Assembly: GCF_047495875.1 (NCBI RefSeq) | Contig: NC_092459.1 | Location: 43,917,414 to 43,981,413, forward strand | DNA from: Pithys albifrons albifrons | Lineage: Eukaryota > Chordata > Aves > Passeriformes > Thamnophilidae | Direction: 5' to 3' | Length of the DNA stretch: 64,000 bases | Shown: positions 1-11,500 of the stretch, one piece after another | Numbering within the stretch: position 1 is the first letter of the stretch | How the letters are laid out: each line of letters opens with the position of its first letter | Position numbers and translations under genes: made by a program | The notes under the pieces: model-generated | What the model was told of the DNA's origin: nothing | Databases searched by the model: none | What the model saw: only the letters and a program-made list of their open reading frames with translations

Positions 1-3000
1 AAATAGTACGGAATGGCATCGCTGATTTAGTCAAACAAATTAAAAGTTATTCTTTAAGGTGACAGCTTTCTAAATGAATTTCAACCTAGAAAATAACCAA
101 AATTTAGATCAGGATGCAAGAGAAGAACGTAAGCTACAGTTTTGCTTTTGGGCAACCATAAAAGTGTAGTAATATTATGCACACTAACCAGTTTTAGTGC
201 AAAACTGGAAAGCAAGAGAAACAAAGCCATATTAGCCTAGAAATATATATTTCATCAAAGCCCTACCTACTCATGAAAATATAAGCACATCTTGATATTA
301 AGCATTAAATTAACAATTTGTCAGTATTATATTCTGAATGCCTCATTATTAGGTGAACTTCATTGAATTTATTTATTTAATTGAATTGATTTTAAATTAA
401 TTGATTTGTGGTCTTACTACTATACCTTTAAATTGTGACTATAGGAAAACAGAGTGCTAGAATTCACATTAATTTTTTTCTTTTAATCAAACTTCAGAGG
501 AGGCTGGAACCCCTGACACACTGAGTAGCATGATGCTGCCAATCCATGGCCTCCTAGTCTCATGAGAAGCAGCATATCCCACCTCCCACTCAGTTTCTAT
601 AAGTCTACAGAATCACCAAGATGGGAAAGAAAAAAAATGTTGCCACAACGTGGAATGTTCTTTCCTCTGAATAGCATCCACAGCATTTGTTTCAGACTAG
701 TTATATGATCTGTTTTCTCATAGCTATTTTATCTTCCCCTGTTACAGTTTCTGGAAGAAAAAGACCTACTTTTTGAGAAACCTCAGATAACCAAACAGAT
801 GCCATAGTGAACCAATGCTGACATAGCACATGTATAGTGTTTTACTGATATTAGTTTTTAGCTTGAGAAAAGGCACAGAGTCTTGACGTAAACTCTTTGT
901 GCAAACTCTTTATGCAAAGATTGAAAGCTTTGAAGAAACTATAAGTTGAAAAATGTACAGAGGAAACATCAATCTTTTACAGGTGGGGTAGAAGACATAA
1001 TACTTGGATACTCAGCGCAAGAATGAAGTGAGTTGTAGGTGTTGTTTTGGCTTTGTACTGACACTATAGTTCAATGAAGGTAGTTATCATTATGAGAAAA
1101 GTAACATTGGATTGTCACTAACAGAATGAGAAAAGCACTTGGTAGGTAACAGAGAAGGAACCCTCGAAAGAAATGTTTTCTGTGAGAGAGATTCTTTTTT
1201 TTTTTTTCTGTGAACTGATTGGACAAGGAATGAAAATTACTGCCATGGATGTATTAGCAAGAATAAAAGCAAAGTTCTACACTGGGAACTCCTGAACATT
1301 TCATAACTGAAATCTATTTGGCTATCTGCCTGGACTTATGGGCTGCACCTAGTTGGCATTATAATCAAACAGGGCACTCTCACTGTTAGCATCATAATGG
1401 GAGTATTTTGTGGAGGTAGAAACTGATGCAGAAGTAGTTCACTTGTACAGTAAAAACCCTACAAAGGCTGTGGATAGCACTATAAAATTCCACATTAAAT
1501 TAAAGACCACATACTACACCTCGGCCACATTGTAGGACACTTCTAATGGGTAAACACTGAAATTGTACAACCTCATGAACTATATACATGACTTATTTTG
1601 TTTGCTTCCCATGAGCTGTAGAGATCAATGCAAAAGCTTCTTTAAGGGCCCAAAGATGGGTTGTAAGGCTCTTCTTTGAGTAGCTGACAGGAGGTATGTG
1701 GGTAGCAGGGGGGTCTATATGTCACTTTTCATCTATACAAATATATACAGAACTCGAAGGCTTAGATAAATCCTTGGCATTTGACAGCAAAAATGAGAAT
1801 AAGAAATCATGCTAATATTGAATTAATTTAATATGCTAATTTCCAATTAAAAATTCTACCCACACCTACTTGCTGTGGAATTCTCAGTTTATGGAATAAA
1901 AATCTTAGAGTATCAATGGGTTTGGCAGAACTATCCATGAGTAACTGGATTATAAATTAGGTCAAAGCTGTCCAATGAACAAAGGTGAAATCTTGACCCT
2001 GATAGAAGTCACATGTGTTTTTGACTTGACCTGATCAATAACTAGCACTTACGAGATGGGCATTGCATGCTTTCAACAGAGCTACCAGTTTAGAGATGAA
2101 GCTAAATACCAAAGATCCCAAATTGGACCATGGTGGGAACCAGACAACTTGACCAAAGCATCCAATGTGCAAATCTAAATTACTGCCAGGAGAAATCATG
2201 CAGTGTGTACAAGAAGAAATTTGGAGCATAAGGTTACATAAATCCATCCCCACTCCAAAATGTCCCTCAGAGCCTGAGGTAGCTCCATCTCCTTCTGCCC
2301 CAGCACCTGTGTGCCCACCTGTGTGTCTCCCCAGGCAATCCATCCCTGCTACCGCCACACGGACCGGGGAGGTCATGGCAACTGACATGCCAGTAACGTT
2401 GACTAAGTGAAGATTGCTCTGGGAGCCTTATTGATGTTTTGTCCCACCTACCATGTACATAAGGCAATCCCAGAAATTCTTAACTTCCAAATTTACTTCT
2501 TGATTGAAGCCAAAATTTCTGTCTCTTGCTTCCAGATTCCTTAGTCCTATTCTCATTCAATCTCTGCTTGCCATCTTTCCAAAGGCCTTCTCTGTGACAG
2601 AGACTTGCTTACCTGTATGGGGTTTGCCCTACTATTTGTTTTAAGGGTGTCTTCACTTCCCTGGCTTCCTACATATTGCTGTTGCTGCAATTGTGGTTGG
2701 CATATTTCTGAACTATTGGGGTTCCTAGACTTGACTTTCCCTGGTCATAATATTTAGTTGCATTTTGCTGTCTTTAAGCTACAGAAGTGATCACCCACAT
2801 CCTACCATGTCTGATAACTTACTGGGGACATTAATTTTATGCTTGCCTTTTTTTTTTCCCCCCCCCAAGGCGTGGAGTTGGATTTCTCAGGTGTAGCCAG
2901 TGAACCTCTGGTCTTGCTGAGCCAGAAAGAAAATATTAGTGGTGATAAGACTGTAAGACAGAATGCAGCTTGTAGATAGCGTATTCCTGAATGAAGGCTA

Positions 3001-6000
3001 CCATTTCCATCACTATTTCTACCTCATACCTTGAAGACTTGAAAAAAAAATGGAAGGCAGTACAGCATTTTGTACAGAGCCTGCTATTACTTCATAAGTT
3101 AAACAAGACCACAGGGAGTCCCAGCAGAGATTTAGGCCAAGCAATACCTAGTTTTTAGCTCCTTGTCAGACTTAGGCAAGAAGCAGGCACCCTACATTCA
3201 GGCCTGTGAAGACTGAGGCAACTCTAAGCATGTGGGGAGGTGAATCCCTAAATCTCTGGGGCACTTTCAAGACAAACGGGGAGGCAACTCTGGAATTTAG
3301 GTGTCCACAGGGTTAGACGTCACATGAATGTGGGATGTCAGGAGCATATTTTGGAACTTACGTGTTTTATGTGGGACACAGACAGGCTTTTATCCCCTGT
3401 GCACTTTATTGCTCTTTGACCGCCAACTCCAAAATATGGGATTCCAAAGCACTCTTCATATATTCTGACAGTGAATTATCTGAATCTCAAATGTTTGTAT
3501 GCATGCACTGTTTCTGGAGGAAATTTCAAACCTCTATTGTATTGAAAAAGAAGACAAAATATTTGGTGACAAAGTTAATGATTATCCATTCCTATTTTTC
3601 TCTAATTTGCTTATGGGCTTTAAATTGGGGGTTTTGTTTGTTTCTTTGTTTTCACAGATACTGTGCCATATGCTGGAATGATTTTATATTAGAACAGTGT
3701 TTATTTCTGTTTTGAAAAAACAAAAAGGGATAATCAATTATTTGAATAAATAGTGATATTTCAGCTTGTGGTTAACTTCTGTAACAACTTCAAAGATTTT
3801 GAGTCTGTATTTGTTGGAGTCTCATTGTAACTCCAAAATCAGCATGTTTCAGGTTTGTGGGTTTTTTTTTTATTCTCACATACAGTGTCCAGTAAAGCTA
3901 GATGGATATTGAGTATGATAAAGTCTAATCTAGGTACTCAATCACCTTCTTTTTCACCATGTTGGAATGATACCAAGCAGGAGAAAGATAATTTGTTGCT
4001 AAATACCTTTCTATGGTATGAAGTACTATGAACTGTTGCAAAATTGTGTTGGCTCAGATAAAAGCTAGACTGACTTGTTCTGTTGTATGTGTCTGGCTTA
4101 AACTGACATAAACTGACTGCTGACATCAACATGACCATCATTTAAAGTTTCCTAAATGGCTGGTTAATTCTAATGAATGTCTATCTTAACTAATGGCCTT
4201 AAATTGCCTTTCCTGAAAGAAGAGGTCTAAATCTTTTAAATAAGCCAGGTATAACTAAAAGTATCGGGCCTCCTTAAGCTTCTTTTGATTGAAATCACAC
4301 ATTATTCTGACAGTGCCATATAAACTTTAATTTTGGCCAAAGTCTGAACAAATATTAACAACCAAACCCCTGCACTTACTACTGTGTATCAGGATATTGT
4401 AGTGTATGTTAGCACTGAAGCACAAATGTGGGACACCTCAAGGCTGATATGGAATGCATATTTCTTGTATATGTCTCTCCAGAGAGATATGTAACTGTAC
4501 ATGTTCTAGGTATTCTATGGTGCTAATGCTGATCCAAACCCTGTCAAGATAATCTAGGAGGATTTGAAAAGATGCATGTCTTGCAATTCTCCTTTTCTCT
4601 CTTCTGTTATTTAAACCATGCTTTCAGGCCAAACATGTCTGTTTTTGGTGAGGAATGAAGTAGCACAGATCTGCTGAACATACCCACATCTGCTTGGTCT
4701 GCCAAGAATTGAGGGCACCTAGTGAGTGAAGTGGGAGAGAAAAGAGACACAACTGCCCAGGTTCCTTTATTCCCAGTGCTGTTTTGGTGAAGTGGCTCAC
4801 CAACACCAACTAATTTACCTTTGCTCTGGCACAACAGAATCCTGATTATAACTGGCACTTAAATGGAAATGTAGGTGTCACAGACTTAATTATCTGGCTT
4901 TTTCAATGGTGAATGTCAGAAGATGCCATGGTTATGTCAGTTGACGTTCTCTAGTCAAGAAAATGGAAAGGAATAATTTCTCGCTAGAATAAGAGAAAGA
5001 TATAGCTATTTGAATCTTTACAGTGTCCAGCCAGTGTCAAAAAATCCTGTCCAGATAGAGGAAATAGGAATTCCTGGTTTGTTCCTAGCCATCCATCAAG
5101 AACAGCATGCTACCTGCCATCAGTTCTGCTGTTTCTGTCCTTGGAGATACTTGAAATCCAAATAGACATGGTCCTGAATAACCTGCTCTGGCTGATGCTG
5201 CTTGAGCAGGAAGTTGCACTAGACAACCTTCAGAGGTCCTTTACCATCTCCACTGTTCAGTAATTCTACGATTTTCAGGCTCATATAAATTGCTTTACTG
5301 AAAGAGACATTTTTTTATCAGTCCTTTACACAGTTCCTGAGGGTACAACTGTCTGTCTTCTCAGTTCTGCCCAATTTTGGCATGACATGTCTTTAATTTT
5401 GGGAAAAGTCAGTTTCTTTGTAGGTTATTCTGTTTAGTAAATCACTAACCAAGTAAATTACAACTCAGAAAAGAACTGAATCTGCCCCCCAAAGAGGTGT
5501 ACATACTGCTTTGGGTAAAACAGCAGTACAGGTAGGAGTTAGCTGCTCAACCAGCCCTTCTGTATTTTGTGTTCCCCTGCCTTGTTCACATCCTTGTCCT
5601 TCTGTCATAAAACCCCCCACTAATTTATTTTCATCAATGTATGTATGTCATGTTAATCCATTATTAGCTGATTATGACCATTGCATTACAGTGAATTTAA
5701 AATTTCTCCAGAACACAGACTTCCAACATTTTTATTACCTCATCTTAGCATTTTTAAGCAATTATAACATCCACGTCTCATCAGTAGTAAGCAAAATCAG
5801 ATCCCAAAACACAAGCACCTTAAAAGCTCCTTGTATGAGACAAATGCATGCATGTTAGATGCAATTTACGACAGACAGTATCCGTCAGTACATAACAGTA
5901 AGTCTTCTAAGGAAAGCTGGACCTCAGTGTCATTTAAGAGAAGATTCCTGAAAGCATCGAGAAACACACGTGGACCGCCGCGTCCTGGCAGTAGCCGGTC

Positions 6001-6290
6001 GTCATACGACGATCTGACAAAATCCTCCCGCTGCAAGGTGCCTCAGCCTGATCCTTCCCGCGAGAATGGCTCTGCCTCTCCACGGAATCCTTTCCTCGCC
6101 CTCCTCAGCGGGATAAAGAGCCAGCAGGGCAGTTGAAGCCAATTTATTCCCAGGGAGAGGGATAAGTACCTAATTAATTAATGTGGCGGGCATCCAGACA
6201 GAAAGCAGCGCTGCAAGGTTTAGGGTGTGCTCACTCCTAAGGAGCCCCCTCGGCTGTACAGTTGACGTTCTTTATTCAAGTTTTTCCTCT
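1..6290. other. Non-coding DNA upstream of CRYBG1
   Basis: No gene is recognised in this stretch. The open frames here are short (up to about 117 codons), overlap each other on both strands and show no known domain or plausible splice structure. Visible items are a T-run at about 1195-1207, a pure T10 to C9 polypyrimidine step at 2848-2866, and an old CR1 piece at 5139-5277. CpG content rises from about 5960 onward, forming the shore of the island that begins near 6295. In other vertebrates the region upstream of CRYBG1 is intergenic towards ATG5; no ATG5 exon is visible here. Confidence 0.7.
5139..5277 (+). repeat. Old CR1 LINE 3' fragment
   Basis: The segment reads like the 3' untranslated end of a chicken-repeat-1 (CR1) LINE in sense orientation. 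It has a diverged version of the block found where the encoded protein ends (cttggagatacttgaaatcc), then a 'cctgctctgg...gcttgagcaggaagttg' block, a 'ccttcagaggtcc' block and a degenerate tail near attctacgatt. CR1 copies are usually 5'-truncated, which fits the short length. The many substitutions suggest an old insertion. Confidence 0.75.
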
Positions 6291-6581
6291 TAAACTGGGA
6301 GGGGCCAGGGAGCCGTGGCGGGGCCGGGGGGATGCGGAGCCCCTGGCGCTGTCCCCGCGTACCGCGGGCAGGCGCGCAGCCTTTCCCCACGCCTTGCACA
6401 AGTGTCCGGGGCGCGGGACACACCCTAAGGGGTAGCAGAAAACAACAACAAGATAATGGCCCTTAATGCGCACCCTGGGTACGGATCACAGGCGGGCCGC
6501 TCCCTTCCTGTGCGACCGGCGGGGAGCCCGCCTGCCGCGGCGCGGCTCGCTCCGCGGGGAGGGACCGACGCGGCCGGCGGT

Positions 6582-6605
6582 GGGCAGGGAGGGAAGGAGG
6601 GAGGG
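6582..6605 (+). other. G-quadruplex motif in promoter
   Basis: Five GGG tracts are separated by loops of 2, 1, 5 and 1 nt, satisfying the usual G3+N1-7 quadruplex rule on the + strand. It lies within the CpG island, 162 nt upstream of the exon 1 ATG and directly before the TATTAAA element, a common place for promoter quadruplexes. Folding and function are inferred. Confidence 0.6.
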
Positions 6606-6766
6606 AATCACCTTATTAAACGCATACACTGAGGCGGGCGGCTGCCACCGCCGCCCCGTCCATGCCCGCGGAGAGCCCGAGAGCGCCGCGCTCCCCGCGC
6701 TGCCGCTGCCACTCCCGCCCCGGCTGCCGGCGGGAGGACCCCGCGCACAGCCCCGCGCAGCCCGGC

Positions 6767-7002
6767 ATGGCGCGGCGCGGCCGCTTCCAGCGCCTCTTCG
6801 GCCGCAGCGAGTCGGAAGACTCGGAGCCCGAGGGGGCGGCCGCCACCCCTCACCGCCCCTCCGCCGCCGCCGCGCCCAAGCGGCGCCCCGCGTTCCCCCA
6901 CTGGCGCCCGAAGAAGAAGGAGCAGCATCCCCGGGGCGGCTGCGATGCCGCGCCTGCCAGGAGCCCGCCGCCCGCCTTTCCCGCCGAGTCCCCGGCACCG
7001 CG
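6767..7002 (+). CDS. CRYBG1: CRYBG1 (AIM1) coding exon 1, N-terminus
   Basis: This is the first coding exon of CRYBG1, a large beta/gamma-crystallin-domain protein reported to bind actin and restrain cell migration. It encodes residues 1-78 plus 2 nt of a split Arg codon, and ends at a consensus donor (cg|gtaagc). It starts MARRGRFQRLFGR, followed by an acidic serine cluster (residues 14-22), an Ala/Pro-rich linker, and the basic aromatic patch FPHWRPKKKEQ (residues 43-53). That patch matches the FHLWRSKKKQQ segment I recall near the human N-terminus. The ATG at 6767 was chosen because it has G at -3 and G at +4. An in-frame ATG at 6662 would add 35 residues but has a poor context (T at -3, C at +4). 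The exon sits in the CpG island. Recognition depends mainly on joining to exons 2 and 3; the exact start is less certain than the gene identity. Confidence 0.85.
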
Positions 7003-8239
7003 GTAAGCGCGACACCCGCGCCCCCTCCCCGCGTGGGGCGAAGGGGCCGGGCACGGCTGCAGACCAGGGGTTTGTTTCCCGAGAAGGGAACGGCGTGTCC
7101 CGCGTCCCGTCCCGTCCCGCGTTCGCCCCAGCCTGCTGGCCGAGCGGCGCCCGAGCCGTGTTGACAAACAGCAGCGCCCGTGTGAATAAGTAACAGTCAC
7201 CCTTGTGCCCGGAGCAGAGGGAGCCTTCCCGGCCCAAACCAGTCTCCTAAGGGCGGCTGGCGTATGTGAATGACTTTTTTATTCCGTGTCAGTGGATTTG
7301 CTCTGTGCTTGCTTTTCGCGGACGTAGTAAAGGAGTTAGGTGAGAGAGAAGGGCTTGACACCACTCTTCTGCGGTGCTTCTCATACCTATTGCTCCCCAG
7401 TGGGATTCCAAGTCTCCCGTGAGTAATGGCCATCTAGTGCTTGCTGGCTTGTAAGTTCTTGAGGATGCAAGCATTTCCTCGCGGCTGTTTACAGCCTGTG
7501 GCCGCAGCATGGAGAACCTCAGTGAGACTGGGGTTGCCGAGCAGTAGAGACTTCTGACGTGAAGCTAATTCACAGTAGGGCATGGTGAACTTGAGGCTGT
7601 GTCAGGAATCGGTTTGGTTAATGCTGCTCAGGTTTGAACAGCACAGCCTGGGTGGTGAGATGCTACCTGAATACCTGGATTAAAAAAGAGTGGTAAGCTA
7701 TTGGTCTCTGAAGTGTTTTGTTCAAATTGAGAAATCTGTACGATTCAGAAGGTGGTTCTCCATAAAAATGTTAGTACTTGCCTAAAAATAAACATCACCT
7801 AGAAATATAAACTTGACTAAAATATAGTCTAATGATGTTTGTATTTGGTATTAAAATGTATTATTGAAACGTTATAAACACCAACCTATTTTATAAAAGG
7901 AAAAAAAGTGCTTATGCTGATGTATTTATAGGAGAATGAAAACAAAGTCTGCTTTTTCAGAACTATTAAACCAGGAAATTATGTATTTCACAATGCTGTT
8001 GAGTGGCCAAGCTCAGGGCAACACTGCAGGTGATCTCAACCAGGAACAGATCTATCTTCTGCCTTACAAAAGTCAGATAAAACAGAAGGGGTTCACAGTG
8101 TAGCTCAGGATGGAAGGAAACCCAAAGCAAGGTCAGCTCTGAGTTCTGGTTGCTCAGGTCTGTGTCCACTTGAGTTTCAAAATCTTCCAAGAACAGAGGG
8201 TGCACAGCAACTCTGGACAAGATGTGTTACTGCGTTGTG

Positions 8240-8520
8240 TTCATCTCTTGGTAGAAGGCTGGAGCATCTTTCAATTTATAGCTTCTACTGTGCTTGCCAG
8301 GCACTACTGAAGAGCCCCATGGCTCTTGGTGACCCTCTTGGTCCTTTCTGTGGTCACTTCTTCTTTGGGCTGAACCAGTCCTGCTCTCCCAACTGCTCCT
8401 TGGGGCAAGAACACCAGCTGCTCAGCATCTCGGGACCCTATGCTCAACTCATTCCAGTTCATCAACATCTGTTTTGTTTTGAGGGGCCCCAAAACTGAGT
8501 AGATTATCTAGATGTGGGCA
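8240..8520 (-). repeat. Old CR1 LINE fragment, antisense
   Basis: Read on the minus strand, this matches the 3' coding part of CR1. On the + strand it shows 'gggctgaacca...cctgctctccca', then a block corresponding to 'catc...ctc...actcattccag', and 'tgaggggccccaaaactg', in the order expected for reverse-complemented CR1. It is heavily diverged with small indels, so borders are approximate. Confidence 0.6.
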
Positions 8521-11500
8521 AATGAATAGTGGCATAAGTCTTTATTCTTGGTGTGAGTTTCTTTTACTTCCAGATACTTTGCTGAGTCTACACTGCCAAA
8601 GCAAACCAGAAATGCTGTTGGGATTTGAGGTTCAGTTCTTATACTGTATAAATTTATTATCAAGTTCTGTGCCTAAATTACAGGAGAATTCTAATAACTG
8701 CAAGGCTTCTGAAAGAATAGGGTTGTAGCTCCTGTTACAAAATGCTGGGGTTTATTTTTGATTTTGGTCAGAGGACCAATCCTACTATAGATAGCAGGTT
8801 GGGTTTGTGCTTCAGCACATGGAAATACCTGTGTATAATGCCACCATCATTAACTGCAGTTGGTCATCTTCAGAGAGCACAAACTTCTATTGTTTGTGTA
8901 GTTTTCTACCACCCTTGTTTTTAAAAAAATTGAATAAACTAAATGTTTTGTATACAGCCAAACCCCCGCCATGCATTTTTAAATTATCTCAAGGATTATG
9001 GTACATTTCTCGAGAGACATTGTTTGAAATATTTTATTTGTATTACATGAATGGTGGGCTGTAACACATGGTCCCAAGAATCTTGTATAGGCCAAATAAA
9101 GTATACGTTTAATAGTGATGATTTTGAAGACATGACAAGCTTAATAAATGGCCGTGGCTTTTGCTGTGAGAGAGATGGTTTGGCACATAACAAGCATGAG
9201 AGCTGTCAGTGTGAAGACACTGATAGTTCAATTTTAAAATTATCTGGTGAGCTGTTTTGCTATTTTTATGTTATTTTTTTCAGGTAGTCAGTACTTTTCC
9301 ATGCTGTTAGTGACTTAGCTGGAAGAGCAGTACCCAATATGGCATGAAAAAAGTCTTGGCATTAAAAAAATCTTACCATAAAAAGCAAACAAGCAGCCCA
9401 GCTCTTAGACTAGAGGCTAAAAGCGTGCAGTCTCATGCCTCAATGAAGTTTGTGTTGTATTGCCTCTGTTCATGGGTGACAGGGCTTAAATCAGGGCAGC
9501 CAGATCAACCCTCTGGTTGCTTTTTCCAGCAAAAGCTTGGAGAATCTCTTTCCTGTAGGTAATAGCTACAACTGGAGCCTCTATACAGAAGAAGGTGCAG
9601 TGAAAAAGCGGAAAAGAATTACAGTTGTCACCATGCTGTAGATAACTGCAACATAACCTTCCTTGGAGGTCGTGTCCTTACAGAGTTGTCATGTCTTGGA
9701 CATTGGATGATCTCCACCCAAGGGCAACTTAAAAAATTAAGATGATGACTTGGATTTGAACTTTAAAGCAGGAAGTTGACTGCAGGAGGACAAAGAAAAC
9801 TGTATATCTTTGGGTGTGTTTGTTTAGCAGTGTTTCTCACAATGCCTGCTATTCTGTAAATCTGGAGCTTTCTGTATTTGATGGTCAAGACCAGACAAGT
9901 TCCTCCGGTCCAGTTGTGAGTTGGCTGACATATACATGGCTAGATTCATGCCTCAAATGTATCAATGTAATCAGCATGAAAAAGGAGGACATTTTTGCTG
10001 CTTATTGCTTCCTCGGTTTCAAGACACTGATAATCTGGTACTGAGTGTGTTAGGAATGCCACCATCATCAGTAACCCCTTGTTTTTACTACCCTCTCTCC
10101 TGATTAAATTAACTTGCCTTCATCAACATCCTAATATGTGAAGGCAAAGAAACCTATGTGATTGTTATTCTACAATGATTTGACAAGAAAAAAATTATTT
10201 AGGGTTCAGTAACAGCATAAAAATAAGGAAAGGGAAACAGCATTAAGCTACATCCAAGGAAATTAGACTGTGTAATAATTACACCTTATCTTATGGAGGA
10301 ACATGCACATTTAGGAGGTATGTTGAATGTGAAGAAATCGTATGTTGTGAGTGAAGAAAGTGATGGTAAGACCAAGACCTAACCTCATGCTCTGGAGTTA
10401 CTCTTCTTTGACTTCTGTATGAGAAGATGTGAAGGGTCTGTGCTTCACAGCCCACATGTAACACTGCATTTTGCAAAAAGATGAACAAATATTCCACCTT
10501 GTGAAAAACATAGCTTATAATAACAAAGAACATTAGTAGCTTAATTGATTGACCAAAACACAGTGCAGAAAACTGTTGTACAGTCAGCTATGTTGTGTAA
10601 TAAAATATGAACCCTCAAATCTATGTACTTTATATGTGTAACTTTACATTTGTGCATAAAAAATGGAAACAGTCACCTGTGTTCTTTGCAAAACTGAATA
10701 TGGATTTCCGCAACTGCTCCTTGTTACATTTACTTAATTGGAGGTAGAAATGGAAAAAGTTAATTAGGTTTGACATATAATTCATGGTAATCTGTAATGT
10801 AAGCATTTCACCTGAGGTATAAAAGTAATTTTTTTTATATAGGAAAGAAGCTCTTGAACAATCATCATCAATTAATTAAAACTAGAATTTTTTTCTTATT
10901 TTTCTCGATACTGTAACCTAATGAGGAAATCAGTGCTTATTAAAAACCTATGTTTCTAGAAAGATACTAAGGTAGGATAGACTTTCACTTAATTTGATTG
11001 TGTTCTTAAGGGGTTAAACTATACTGTCCTGTGAAAATATGACATCTGTGCCATGAAAGTAAGAGTCTCTCTCCTGCATGAGTTTAACATCAGCTGCTGT
11101 CTCTGTGTTGCTGATTTTGCAGGTTTGGTGGCTGTGAATACAACAGTTTCCTCTTTTCATTTTGTCATTTTAAAAATGGAATGACAGTCTAAAAAATTTG
11201 AACCAGTAGTACTGCTGGTGCTTCCTGGCTAGCCTGCCTGGATGTCAGGGGATGGGCAGGTGCTGATAGAGAAGAGTGGCATCTCATTTCATGTTGCTGT
11301 GGTGCACAGGAATTGCTAAAATTGGAAAAAAAAATCTTGAAAAATAAAGTGAGTTAATGGACTTGCACCATTCACAGTGAAGGAATTTTTCCTTATTTTT
11401 TTGGATGCTTCTGCCTTTGTTAGATGTTTATTTTAGTGAGATGGTGTACCCTCCATATTCAGGTGAATCTCATCTACAGTAGTGCTGAGTAGCATTCAGG

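Larger units (their letters stand above)
6295..7255 (+). promoter_or_regulatory. CpG-island promoter and 5' region of CRYBG1 exon 1
   Basis: GC content and CpG frequency jump here relative to the AT-rich flanks, and the island encloses the first coding exon, as expected for a housekeeping-type vertebrate promoter. There is no canonical TATA box. A TATTAAA at 6614-6620 sits about 150 nt upstream of the chosen start codon and could position initiation, but this is speculative. A G-quadruplex motif lies just upstream at 6582-6605. The transcription start cannot be fixed from sequence alone. Long open frames on both strands of the island are by-products of its GC-rich composition, which lacks stop codons. 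Confidence 0.8.

Noticed and set aside
2035..2467. Overlapping frames of 66-117 codons on both strands
   Set aside because: No recognisable domain, no conserved composition, and mutual overlap; chance frames in a slightly GC-richer patch.
5831..6136. 101-codon frame with Ser/Arg-rich sequence upstream of the CpG island
   Set aside because: The Ser/Arg bias follows from the CpG shore. No supporting homology, promoter or splice site was seen.
6466..7237. Overlapping open frames of 114-232 codons around the first CpG island on both strands
   Set aside because: They are composition artefacts, except for the frame containing CRYBG1 exon 1, which is supported by homology and a correct donor.
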